Below are positions 1-22,358 of a stretch of DNA of 64,000 bases, piece after piece. Each line of letters begins with the position of its first letter. Position 1 is the stretch's first letter. Below the pieces are notes generated by a model. It made no database searches. It was not told the DNA's origin and was given only the letters and a program-made list of their open reading frames with translations. The DNA comes from Capitulum mitella (lineage: Eukaryota; Arthropoda; Thecostraca; Pollicipedomorpha; Pollicipedidae), in assembly GCA_030062745.1 (NCBI GenBank), contig CP099848.1, positions 4,226,685 to 4,290,684 on the forward strand, given 5' to 3'. Made by a program: the position numbers and the translations under genes.

Positions 1-1000
1 AACATTGTGTTACAACGGCATGCCCTGTTTTGGTCGTCTGACCTTGGACATTCATCCTTGTGTGACGTGAAAAAAACATCGGAAAGGAAGGGAGGAGAGG
101 GAGGCCTCAGAGCCTGGAGGGAGGATGTTAAGGGGAGGGAAGGTGCAGTATGACAGTGACTGAGTTGTCACGCACGATAGATTCGGTTTGCTACGTTTTG
201 TATGTCCGTGGTAGTCGTCATTCACATAGCAATGACCATTAAAGCCTTTGTAATAGGATTTTAAGTAGCGGGTTCTTCGAATCAGATAAGTTTGAGGAAG
301 TTTATGATTGTTACACACAGCGTTAGTGTATAATGCTGTGTATTTAGCAATATGATAAGATTGTTATACGCAGCATTAGTGGTACAGTTTGTTGGAAGGT
401 TGGGGTGATGGGGCTTACTCACTGGCGGATCCAGGGGTCAAATGGGGCCATGCCCCCCAAGATGGCCAAAATCGAGCAAAAGTTGGCACAGTTCTGGAAT
501 GTGGCAAAAATTTAAGCAGCTTTTAGAACGAAAAGTCTGAAAATCATTTCATCTTTTTTGGAATTTGCCCCCCCCCCTCTTTCCAAACCGGCGTAAACAG
601 CGTTCCGGATTCGTCCTTACGCTTACTTCATAGGGTTCCACGTTAAATTCGCAAGTCTTGGGGTGCCCAGCCAGCATTGGAGTGTTGATCAAATATCTTC
701 GAGAAAAGAAGTCTGCATCCGTATTCACAGGAAAGGAATCAGGATGTTGTCTTGGGCGCGCACAGTGTATTTTCTGTTACGGAGTTCATGGAAGTCAACT
801 TGCTGAATTTAAACCAATTCTGACTACGCAACAAATCAACAAGACCATCAGACTAACATGAAAACGTCTGGCCTTTGTTGCTGACAGACCACGTTCATAC
901 GTTATCTGTGTCTTTGCTGATTTTCTCCAATACGCATTTTATAAACAGAGGCAATAAGATAAACTCCTATTACACTCCTATTTACCTGTTGCGTGCAGGC
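1..1000. other. Upstream region, no gene recognised
   Basis: I see no supported gene here. Open frames on both strands are short and resemble no family I know. Around 424-620 there is a stretch with a GGCGGATCCAGG start, C- and G-rich blocks and a C-run near 570. It resembles the end of a small dispersed repeat, but no second copy lies in the window, so I do not name it. Confidence 0.4.
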
Positions 1001-1164
1001 ATGCCTTCTACTTTCACTGCCGCGCGGGAGACATTTGTGACGACTTTTCTGACGGTGTTGTGCGCGCTCGTGCAATCATCATTTCACGTGCGAACCCGGC
1101 TTCTGTGTCATAAGTTGGGCGTGACGGAAGATTGCTGTCAGCCTGTTGTTCAGTGTTCGCCGGT

Positions 1165-12346
<11,182 letters not shown>

Positions 12347-12460
12347 GGCCGGCCGGGGCTTAGGCGCGGCTGCGGCCGCCCGCCGACCTGTGGCGGTTTA
12401 TTTATGGTCCTGCGTGTTCCGGTGTCGGCCCCGGCCGCCACTGCCCTGTTGCCGTTCTCG

Positions 12461-12466
12461 AATAAA
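12461..12466 (+). promoter_or_regulatory. KARS1: Polyadenylation signal of lysyl-tRNA synthetase
   Basis: AATAAA lies 115 bp after the stop codon, following a GC-rich short 3' UTR. A GT-rich stretch follows (GGTGAAGGTGAAGGTGGTGG), suitable as the downstream element. Confidence 0.8.
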
Positions 12467-12469
12467 GTC

Positions 12470-13640
12470 GTGGCCGGGAATCGGAGCTTTGGTGAAGGTG
12501 AAGGTGGTGGAGGGAGACTGGAGCGCCGACACCAACGCTGCTGCAGTGGGACGGTGCACGTTGCTGTTGAACGAGTGGAAGTGCGTTACAGGTTCGAGAT
12601 AGCTGGTGCACTTTTCTTGAGGATGATACTGGTAAGGAACGAACATAGCAGGAATGAAATGTTTTTTTCGGGGAATATGCTACAAAGTTCGGGAGTGCAA
12701 CTCGGTTGAACGTGTTGGGTCATCGTTGGGGCGGGTAAGACACGGGTTAATCGTGATCGTAAGCTTCAAGAACCGCTGGTACCAGAGGTGGGTTCAGAAA
12801 AAGTAAAGAAGAGCTGACGCAGTGGGATGAGTTGTGTCCTGCATCTTCGCAGTTTTTTTTCTTACCTGTTTTCGCGAGAATTGGAAACTGGAAACTGCAA
12901 GGACCCGTTTAAGAATACAGGACCCCGCTTTCGATCCGTTCCCGATCTACCACTGCTCAAGGCATTCGTTACTCTCTGTGGACATCTGATATGATCCTAG
13001 CAGCAGTACTAAAGCAACAATAATATTGTAAAAGGAACATGAATTTGGGGATGGGATTTCTCTAACCGTTGATATGGAAGCGCCGCTGTGATATGGAAAC
13101 AACTCTGTGTCGCGCATAAACAAAAGAAATCGGGGCGCGGTGGCACTGCGGCAGTGGGTTGTCTTCACGTGTAAGATAAGGTGATTTTTCGTACTTTTTA
13201 CGCTGCATATTTATGCTGGTATATTCTTTTGCGCTGGGCTAATGCGTCTTGTCACTTGTATGGACAGCGCTCGCTCGACAGGTTTTTTTTCTGTGTAAAG
13301 TGCGTTGCTTCCATGGGAAACGTGGGATGATTTCTCCTTTACCTGTTTAACCGGTGTGTAATTTACAAATGTTGAAAATGCGATTTGGTGATCTTAAGTT
13401 TAGGCACCAAGTAAACAGCCTTCTGACCTGACAGGATATGAACTGTTATTGTTTTAAGGCAGGCAGAAATTATGGTTTTGATGAACATCCATAAAATGAT
13501 GAATTTACATTGTGTAATTAGAACTCTAGAAATGTTTTTTTTTCCTAAAAAAACGTACTGTGACATTTTTTGCCAGCTAAATCCATTGATAGATAAGCTT
13601 TTGTATGAATTAGAAGTTTGCAAAGTAAGCATTCACCAAG
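12470..13640. other. Intergenic region between KARS1 and TFIIF beta
   Basis: No coding region is recognised. If TFIIF beta has a non-coding first exon it should lie in this stretch or just after it. A CACGTGTAAGAT donor-like site sits near 13166 but cannot be confirmed. Confidence 0.35.
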
Positions 13641-13643
13641 GCA

Positions 13644-14121
13644 GAGATGTGCCTGGATCCTGATAGATTGCAGATTATCCCCATTTAGTGGGCAATTCTT
13701 TAGAAGCGCACACCATAAACCAAGCACACTGGATGACACATATACGGCGTGCGTGGCAAAAGGAGATGCCAGCTGTTGCAAGAAACAACAACATTATGCA
13801 CTGGAGCTCCAGGGTCGTAGATCACCTACTATTCGCTCTTGATTTACACAGCAGGTTAGGTTAGGTTAGGCTAGGTTAGGTTAGGTTAGGTTAGGTTAGG
13901 TAAGGTTAAGTTAGGTTAGGTTAGCGAATAGTAGGTAATCCACGACCCTGGAGCTCCAGTGCATAATGTTGTTGTTTCTCGCAACAGCTGACGTCTCCTT
14001 TTGCCACGTGCGCCGTATATGTGTCATCCAGTGTGCTTGGTTTATGGCGCACACTTCTAAAGGATTACCGAGATATGCCTGGATCCTGATAGAATGCAGA
14101 TTATCCCCATTTAATGTGCAA
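13644..14121. mobile_element. Inverted repeat with TTAGG centre, flanked by 52-bp direct repeats
   Basis: Order is A-B-(TTAGG)n-B'-A. A is a 52-bp direct repeat (13644-13695 and 14070-14121; about four mismatches). B (about 13692-13837) and B' (about 13923-14068) are inverted copies of about 145 bp with scattered mismatches. They share ACTGGAGCTCCAG and a CAACAACATTATG block. The telomere-type repeat lies between them. The arms contain CpGs while A and the surroundings do not, suggesting a later insertion into a CpG-poor region with duplication of A. It could be a foldback element, or telomeric DNA captured at a break. No open frame. Confidence 0.8.
13854..13924 (+). repeat. Interstitial telomeric repeat (TTAGG)n
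   Basis: About 14 units of GGTTA with a few variants (CTAGG, TAAGG, TTAAG). TTAGG is the ancestral arthropod telomere repeat, so this supports an arthropod source. The block is at the exact centre of the inverted repeat described in the enclosing entry. Confidence 0.93.
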
Positions 14122-14234
14122 CCCATCTTTGATCTGGGCAGGTCACTGCATCATCTGAAAAAAGTCCTGTCTCTCTGGAAAAAAGCCATGCCCAAATGAT
14201 GCAGCACTTATCCTGATCAACTTAGAATCTGACG

Positions 14235-16450
14235 CAAAATGAGGATAACCTGGTGCCCATTGGGATGCCATCCAATGTATCTGTGGTGGGCATTGCCAAA
14301 AACCCTTGACAGTTTTGATAACTTCTTGTTTTGTGTGTCACTCAAATTGTGGGAAGCCTATGCTGGTGACATTCTGGGTAGCAATGGAAGCATTTTGCTG
14401 CTGTAGATGCCCTTCTATCAGCAGAGCCCCACTCATAAACTGACCTACCAGGCCCACCAGGCTACCTTTATTGGTGCATTCTGTCAAACTGGTATTCTTA
14501 AATTAACTTGTGACACCACACAAATTACCTTGGTAGGCTTATCAAGTTACCTCAAAGTTAGTCCTTGGGTGCATGTAGGTACATCTAATAAGTATTGTGG
14601 CCTCCATCAAATTGTAAACAATCAATCCCCAACACATGTGCATGTGCTTCCAGCAGAGGTTGCAATTTGTTGACAGTGCAAAGCAATCCAGGTTCAGAAT
14701 GTTGGATGCCTTTGTGGACAAGAAATGCACAAAGCTGTGCTCTGATAGGGTCAGTGTGGCCAAATTCAGTCAGTTGGGTGCCAGGACTGGATCCCTCTGT
14801 TGCTAAGTTTGCTTGCAGCTGTATTGTTCCTCCCCTTATCTGAGACCAACCAATCAGCACTGAGCAGAGGATGTCACCAAGCTGGTGTCTAACTGCCCCA
14901 GGCAATACAAATTTGACAGGCAGGTATGGATGCAAAGGGTGCAAAGGTCAATGGAGAGGTAGCCAGTAACTAGAGGTGGTGATTCACAACCATGGCAGGA
15001 ACAAGTCTGACAGGATGAATTTTAATCTACATCCTTGACACCTGACTGGACTGAATTTGGCCATGCTGCAGAGGGGTTCATTGACCATTTCATTTAGTTT
15101 CTTTTGTTGTTAAATTTCCCATTGTTATGCATGCCCTTGGTGTTATTTATCACAACAGTGTAGATTAGGCTTTTGTAGGTTGGAACATCTTAGCAGTGCA
15201 GGCCTGTTATGATGTTCACATGAACTGTTGGTTGTCAAACCAAGGCCTTTAAGCATGAAACAAAAAAGGACCATTAAAATATGTGTAACACTACTGTGGT
15301 ATATCCTCTGCTCCCTGAAGAGTGAAATTTGGAAATAATTTTTTTACCTCATCAGATTTTGCACAAGCCTCACCACTGTTAGTTTTACCAAGGTCAGCAA
15401 TTTCTGCTTGTGGTCATTACCTCACCATTTCTGCTTATCAATCTCATCTATTCTGGTTCAGTACTAACTATTTTTTTGCAGCTTGTATTCTTTGAACCAC
15501 AAATTTCAGCCCTTTTTAGTGTTATTGCATCATCAACAACACCAGCTCTGTGATGCAGCCTATATTTTATTTGTTGGCATGAACTGTACAATGCCATGTA
15601 TTTTCCCTAGTGAGTGGTAAGTTATCTACTCATGTGTTGGCATGAAGCCTGCCAGAGCATATGCCAGCCTTGCAACCATTAGTGCAGAATGACTGGGGTA
15701 TGGGGAGTGGAGGCAGTGAGGGCATTTTTCCCCAACTTGAGAAGATTCAGGATTGTCCCATTGATGATGTGGGAAAAGAGGGGCCTTGGAAATGTTGCTT
15801 TCCTGTGCTGGCCTGTATACCTGATGCTGCTACTGCTGGCAGTAACCTCTAGTTTCAATGTGATGTGAGAAGAACTTAATCCAGATGCTACAAGTAGCAA
15901 ATGGGGGTTATCAGACTTTTCTCTGCTAGGAATCAGCTTCCATTCTGCATCCTCTCAATCCAGCAGTGTTGTCAGTGCTGCACACAGGAGGCAACTAGTT
16001 GTTGGAACATTAACTTTAATACATATCAGCATTTGAAGTTACCTTAAAACTCCATACAGTGTCTTTATATACCCTTGTTTGCATCAGAAAGCCTTCAGGA
16101 ACAGTCAAAAACAGTGTTGTGGCATAAATAAACACAGCATTTATAAAATTGCAGGTGTGTAATAAATGGAATGTAAAATGGTGTGTGAGGTCAAGAATAG
16201 TCTTCATTAATCTCTCATTGCATTACAACAAACTGCATAGCATCAACACCTGCACACATGCCCACACCTACATGGCATACTAATGCCATCTCACAGCACC
16301 AAGTTGTCACTGAAGAGGAAGTGAATCAAAATAATCCTGGAACATAATCAAATATTGTCCTTGTGGCAGCATCATTTTCACATGTGGACCTGGGACAACC
16401 ATCATAATATTTAGCACCAAAATGTGCACAAGTTATGTACTAAAGACTAC
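14235..16450. other. CpG-free desert, 2216 bp
   Basis: I read every line from 14235 to 16450 and found no CpG dinucleotide, including across line breaks. Flanking sequence on the left (13383-13705 and 14122-14232) is also almost CpG-free. TG and CA are frequent. It holds no recognisable coding sequence or RNA gene. It ends about 200 bp before the TFIIF beta ATG and may be its 5' UTR intron. Confidence 0.9.
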
Positions 16451-16589
16451 CGAAAATTTAAGAATTTGACTCCTTTGTTACAATGTAATAAGTCAGGGAA
16501 AAAGTGGTTACGTAGGATGCGCTTCAGTAAATCGCTAGCCCGCATGTTGCATTTTAACCATTAGTTGGTCATTGGCACATTTCATATTG

Positions 16590-16604
16590 CCCCTTTTGTT
16601 ACAG
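16590..16604 (+). promoter_or_regulatory. GTF2F2: Candidate splice acceptor in the TFIIF beta 5' UTR
   Basis: CCCCTTTTGTTACAG lies 62 bp before the ATG and is a good pyrimidine tract plus AG. The sequence TTTTAACCATTAG upstream could hold a branch point. If used, an untranslated first exon lies upstream, with the CpG desert as intron. Not provable from this sequence. Confidence 0.4.
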
Positions 16605-16666
16605 GTTGCAGGGAAATCCTGCAATGTGCATCGGCTACTGCTCCTAACATCCCAGCAGCCGCAGTC

Positions 16667-17434
16667 ATGTCAACCCAAGCGCAGGAGCACTCGGTGGACT
16701 GCTCGAACGCGGCGCGCGGCGTCTGGCTGGTGAAGGTGCCCAAGTACATCTCGGAGCGGTGGCAGGCGGCGCCGGGCAACATCGAGGCCGGCCGGCTCAA
16801 GATCGTCAAGGCGCCCGGCCAGAAGCCGAGCGTGACCTTCACGCTGAGCGAGGCCATCATGGCCATGGAGCGCGAGCCGATCCCGAAGGAGCACCAGTTC
16901 TCGATCAGCAACGTGGGTGGCCAGACGCTGGGCGTGTTCTCGCTGACGGCGCCGCGCAACAGCGACGCCGTGGTGCCCGAGCGGGAGACGCTCGCCATCG
17001 AGGGCAAGGTGATCCAGCGCGCCGAGTGTCGGCCGCTTGGCGACGCCAGCTACATGCGCCTGAAGCGCGAGAAGATCCGGCGCGCGGTGCAGCCCGGCCG
17101 CAAGCTGAAGACCATCTCTGACGTGGTGCACATCAAGCCCGTGTCCGACCACCGGCACAACATCGAGTTCGACCGCCGCAAGAAGGAGCAGGGCAAGAAG
17201 ATGCGCGACGACCGCGAGAAGGTGCTCGCCATGCTGTTCGCCGCGTTCGAGAAGCACCAGTTCTACAACATCAAGGACCTGGTGCGCCTCACGCTGCAGC
17301 CGGTCATGTACCTGAAGGAGATCCTGAACGAGGTGTGCAACTACAACATGAAGAACCCGCACCGCAACATGTACGAGCTGAAGCCGGAGTACCGGCACTA
17401 CTCGGACGAGAAGCAGGCCGACGGTGACGACTAA
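16667..17434 (+). CDS. GTF2F2: Transcription initiation factor TFIIF subunit beta (RAP30), single exon
   Basis: The small subunit of TFIIF binds RNA polymerase II with RAP74 and helps bring it to the promoter. 255 aa, against 249 in human. The N-terminal dimerisation domain starts with GVWLVKVPKYISERW (18-32). The middle has the conserved AECRP and YMRLKREKIRRA stretch. The C-terminal winged-helix DNA-binding domain spans about 180-244 (REKVLAMLFAAFEKHQFYNI, LKEILNEVCNYNMKNPH). The ATG at 16667 is chosen over an in-frame ATG at 16565 because the extra 34 residues are unlike the family and cross a likely splice acceptor. The coding region is uninterrupted, although the human gene is multi-exon. 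Intact frame, no poly(A) tract and normal GC-rich codon use argue for a functional gene with lost introns rather than a dead retrocopy. No AATAAA found nearby. Confidence 0.95.
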   Translation: MSTQAQEHSVDCSNAARGVWLVKVPKYISERWQAAPGNIEAGRLKIVKAPGQKPSVTFTLSEAIMAMEREPIPKEHQFSISNVGGQTLGVFSLTAPRNSDAVVPERETLAIEGKVIQRAECRPLGDASYMRLKREKIRRAVQPGRKLKTISDVVHIKPVSDHRHNIEFDRRKKEQGKKMRDDREKVLAMLFAAFEKHQFYNIKDLVRLTLQPVMYLKEILNEVCNYNMKNPHRNMYELKPEYRHYSDEKQADGDD

Positions 17435-18771
17435 CGAGCTCCCTCGACTCGTCCGGGGCGGCAGGCTTTTACACTGGCGTTCCGCCGACCTTCGCTTGCG
17501 CTGGAAAATAGTTGTCGGCCTCCTTCCGCGCATCCAGTGCGGTTGTTTTGACGCAATACTCTCACCTCGGGCAGGAGGGGCCACCTCGACCAGTGGAGAC
17601 GTTTGAGTTTCCCGCTCGATGAATTTTAGTACAAACTTACCCAATAATTGTACCCTTTGCGTTATTGTGTTTAGGTAATGTCATTTAGCATTATCCCACC
17701 GGACTAATGTACTAAGTACCTGTTTCCATATTCACCTCACAACTCAACATGCATGCGACATTTTACTTCATTATTGTGTGATCGTTTGTACAACCACTGA
17801 TCTCTTTTGGCGTACAAATACACTGCTACTTTGCTGTTCTGAAGACTTTTCAACCCCAGAGGTTTTGGAAGACTTTAGAGGTGTAGGCAGACCTCAGAGG
17901 TGTAGGCACTGAATGTATCTGGCCACTAAATGACAAATGGCGGGCCGGATTAATTCAAAATGTGCATTGGTTCAGTTGCTTTAGAACGTGGGGAATGTAT
18001 ATAACGGTTATCGGTTATCATCGCGCTGTGTATCATGTGTTGCCGCCTCAAAAGGAATCGGTCGCGAAGAAAAGTCCAGTAACGATGACATCCAAAAGCT
18101 TCTTTGGGACAGTTTGCCGCTTCTTGCGTACCGGCGATTTTGCTGTTCCCGTCTCAGCGTCTCGTTAATGGCGTCCAAGCGCAGCCGTTAAATGACATGG
18201 TCATCGCGACTCAAAACCGCAAAGAAAACTAAGAGCCGGGGAATTCTGCCGCCGGCGGTACTATTGGCAGCGGTCGCTGTTGACGTTTCTCGGTTCTGGT
18301 TACGTTTCCCTGTTGCATCTGGCCAGGCCCGGGAGCAGTTAGTCAGCGTCTGTCAGTGAACGATCCGACCAGCTCCGGCCGGAGCGGCTCCCCCACGACG
18401 GCTGTCAAACCGGATATTCGGAAGTTCGCTGGAGGGGGGGGGAGCAGGGAGACACCAGCTCGGGACTTTAGCAGAGTCGGGTCGCCGCGGAGGCTGACCA
18501 CAGGACTGATCTTTATCTGCCCCGCAGACTGATGGGAGTGTGACTGGCCACTGCGTTCTTGTGACTCGCGTGCTGACACGGGGTAACCTATGAGCTGACC
18601 CGCCGACTGACCCCGTCCGACCCCTGGCCGGACCTGGGCGCTGGGCCCAGGCTGACCGGCGGCCGTCGCCGCCGTCCGGGCCGGCGCGGCTGGACGCCGC
18701 CGTCGCCGTGAGTCACTTCAGCCCGACCCCGGGCGACACTGGTCGACCAACGTCCTCCGGCGCCGGCGCGC
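17435..18771. other. Intergenic region between TFIIF beta and paramyosin
   Basis: Contains the TFIIF beta 3' UTR (end not determined) and, from about 18230, a GC-rich, CpG-rich segment leading into the paramyosin promoter. I see no additional gene. Confidence 0.5.
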
Positions 18772-18804
18772 TATAAAAGGCTCGCGCCCGAGCTTTCTTT
18801 AGTA
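18772..18804 (+). promoter_or_regulatory. Prm: Paramyosin core promoter: TATA box and initiator
   Basis: TATAAAAG at 18772-18779 is followed by TTTAGTAAC, whose A at 18801 is 29 nt from the first T of the TATA box. This is the usual spacing for an arthropod initiator (consensus TCAGT). The predicted 5' UTR is about 169 nt, GC-rich, and leads directly to the ATG at 18970. A TATA-type focused promoter fits a tissue-specific muscle gene. Confidence 0.75.
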
Positions 18805-18969
18805 ACCTGAGCGTGGTGGGGCGCATGCGCGCTGCCCCGCGCCGGGCCGGGCCGTCGCCGCGGGCGGCCGCGCTCGGAGACGCGTTCGCGGGTGCCGAGC
18901 GAGGGTGCCTGACGGCAGACGGAGCGCGCAGGCCGGCCGAACCCCGTCCGACGACCCGCCGCCGCAGCC

Positions 18970-21900
18970 ATGTCCAGCTCCAAGACCACCACCCGCAAGT
19001 ACACGTACACGTCGTCCGGCGGTGGCGCGACCACCTCGGACGTCCAGGTCGAGTTCCACTCCGACCAGATGGCGCTGGCGCGCATGGAGGTTAGTGGATG
19101 GCCGGGTCCGCGGTCTGGCCCGGCTGGCGCTGCCGCGACGGCAAACCACCGGCTGTAACGGTCGGTTCTGCCGGGAGACGCATCGTGCACTTTTGACGCA
19201 GGAATTTTGTAATGTTTTTTCGCATTTCACGCGCCTTTACGTTTTACTCTGGAAATGTTGCGCAGCCAGCGCGCGTAAGGTTTTAACCAGTGGATATAAA
19301 GACGTTTTCGTGCAAAACCACAAATGCCGGATGATCATTGCAAAAAAGAGCAGACACCTTTGGCTGCCAACAAACTGAACAGCGAAGCGGAACAGTTTCA
19401 CGGAACTGTAATCACGAACAACAGTTCGTCCGAAAAACCGAAACACAGCTAGTGTGTTCGAGCAAAATTATTAGAAAGCAAATGTGCAGAGTTTCGGTTT
19501 TGACCAAAACTAGCTCCCCACCAACTCGAAAACTCCCCTGTTCAAATGCAGTATACAGAGTTGCAACAGTACCAGGCGTGGAAGTATTACGCCAGCTGTA
19601 AACGAAAGCGACTTCACGCGATCGTTCACTCGATCCGGTGCCGTAACTTCGGCCGCTGTAGTATGCAGCGTTCCAGAATGCATATGTCTTAGAAATGCGC
19701 GGATGGGAGAGATAACGGTGTAGATGTCTCAAAATTTTGTGGAACTGGGTTCTTACATACGTAGTTTTACCAGTCAATACTCACAGCACCCTCATCATGA
19801 TATCCGGACGTTATGAGGTACTGATCAGTCCCCCTACCGATGGAGCCAGAAATTATTTCCTCGGTGTATTGCTGCAAAACACACAAGGGCAAGCCTTTGT
19901 CCGACATTAATCGTGATGAGAACAGTCGGCAGCCATACTACCTGCGACTGTTTCAACGCAGCCTAGGCAGTTGTGGTCTTTCACGACGGAATCCCGAATA
20001 TACGCAGACGAAATCTTTTTCCTACTTCAAGGATTCTGAAATCGGCCGACATTTCCTGGTGTCGTTTAAGTGATTTTCCAAACCAGCGTTTGCAGCGATA
20101 GTCACGAGACTCCACTGGGGACCATAACGACACGGGACTGCATTCCAAATGATGCCGATATCTCCTTCCCCAAGCCTCTGCCTACTCTTCCGACCCGGTC
20201 ACGACTGAAGACCTCTTGTTCCGGTGCGGGTCACGTGACTATCGGCCCAAGATCGGCTCCGGCGCGAGTAACGTGACACGCCAGCGGCGTCAGCCGAGCA
20301 GATCAGCGCGAGTCGAGAGGGCTATCAGGACGGGCGGCGCCGGCGCGTGCCAAGGAATGCGGCGGCGCTCGCCGGGTGTCCTTTGGCACTGTCCAGGCGT
20401 CTGGCCTTCCGCGGCACCGGCCGCCGGGCGCCGCCCCCGGCCGGCCGGTCCGGCACTCGAGGCCCCGCCCACGCGGCCGACTCCCGCCCCGTCCCCGGCG
20501 GCCCGTGCGTGATTCCGGCCGACTCCGGCCGACTCCGGGAGTCCCTGCGGCGCCCGGGCAGATCGGCGTCGGACTCGGCTCCGCTTCGCCGCCGACGCGT
20601 GACGGCCGACGCTTCCCGTCGGCTCATTCGGAGACGGCCTCCGGTGACCCCTGTTCAGGCGGTCGGGCACTCCTGGAGGCATTCTCATGATTGGTGATGA
20701 AAGGCAGCAGTCTGCCAGCCCTGCAGCGGAGATCAATCCTTTCGTGTTTTTATCTTTTCCGCTGCGAAAAACGACCCAGCCTTTCACCGCTGTCTCTCGG
20801 TTGTTTTCGCAGCAATATCTTCCCATGAATTACGCTAATTATGTCGAATATCCTACATCCGCTACACCAGTCATACGGCAAAGCCGAGGTTTCATACTGG
20901 CGGGGTGGTGCTCGGCCTACGCAGCGCTGTCGGGGTCCCCACCTCCCCTGGCCGGTCCCTTGACGCCGCCCCTGCATAGTTGGCCGGGCGCTGGCAGGCG
21001 CTGACGCCATGACGCCGGCGGACGTCCCGATCTGTCCCCGGCCTGGCCCACCGCCCGGCGACCGAGGCCCAACTGCGGGCCCTCCAGCCGTCCCCTGACC
21101 TCCTGCTGTCCCGGCACCCCCAGCTGTCTCTGAATCTCCAGCTGTCCCGGCAGCTCCAGCTGTCACGACACCTCCAGCTGTTTCTGAACCTCCAGCTGTC
21201 CCGACACCTCTAGCTGTCCCGGCACCTCCATTCGCCCGGCACCCTTAGCTGTCCCGGCGCCTCCCGCTGTCCCGGCACCTCCAGCTGTCCGGGCACCTCC
21301 GGCTGTTCGGTGATCTTCCGGCTGTCTCAGTGCCCTACTGTGGTCAGGCACCTCCAGCTGTTCGTGGACTTCCAGGTGTCCCAGTAACTCCAGCTGCCGA
21401 GATATTCCACTGCTTTGATACCATGGAGTGGGGTGGTGCCTCTAACTGTTGCCACACCTCCTGCTGTTGCGACAGCTTCACCTGTTCCGGCACCGGCCGC
21501 TGCTGCCGGACCTTGACGACAGCTTTTAATATCGACAGGGACCTATTGCCGAAAGCGACACCAACTGTCACAAAGATGTCCTCACGAATTGACACGTTAA
21601 TGGAGACAGACGTTCAGGCGATAACATGCCAGTCAGACTTTGCATGCCCTTGATCGAATCGCCATCCCAATCGAGTACCCATGTGCTTCAATGCTGATAA
21701 CGACCTCCGACTGTGGTTCAAAGGCCTTCTGGCGGGCCTGTTGACGTACCGCGGTTTGCAGCCGCCAGTTGTCTGTCGGGAATGCTGTTGCCTGTCCGAG
21801 CCCTCCTACCACTCTCGCCACGAGTATTGGGGCAGGACGAGATTGGTGTTTCTGCGCCATTGCCAGCTGCGGCTGGCAGCGCTCGTGGAAATTACAGCCG

Positions 21901-22327
21901 ACTGGATTCCGGACGGCTCGTCAGCCTCGATGGGAGATGAGTCAGTTTGAAAACAGTTGGTGAGGCCCAGTTCTGATCATATTCCCTAGACCGATGGCGT
22001 TCGGGGAGAGAGCATCCTGTTTGTGTTGCGTCAGAGTTCGTGCCACATCGGGAGACTGCTTGACTTTTGGAATCAGTGTTAAGACTTCTTGCGCAACGTT
22101 TGCGTTGGGTAATAGCAGTAATGCTAATAAAATTGCAAAAGGAAGGCCGAAGATGCGTGTAACACATGCCATCTTCCTTCAGATTCCTCTTCACAGTCTC
22201 CCGAGACCTTAGCACATAATAAAGAAACAACATGGAACATGAATGCAACCATGGAAGCATTGTTCCAGCACCATACGCGATTAGTGTTCCTCAACGGATG
22301 CAGGTAGACAGATCTTTTTTAGATGAA

Positions 22328-22358
<31 letters not shown>

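Noticed and set aside
424-620. GGCGGATCCAGG...CCCCCC segment resembling a small repeat
   Set aside because: No partner in the window and the ends do not pair convincingly.
16670-17644. 324-codon - strand frame opposite TFIIF beta
   Set aside because: Antisense shadow of a GC-rich coding exon; the + strand is an unmistakable RAP30.
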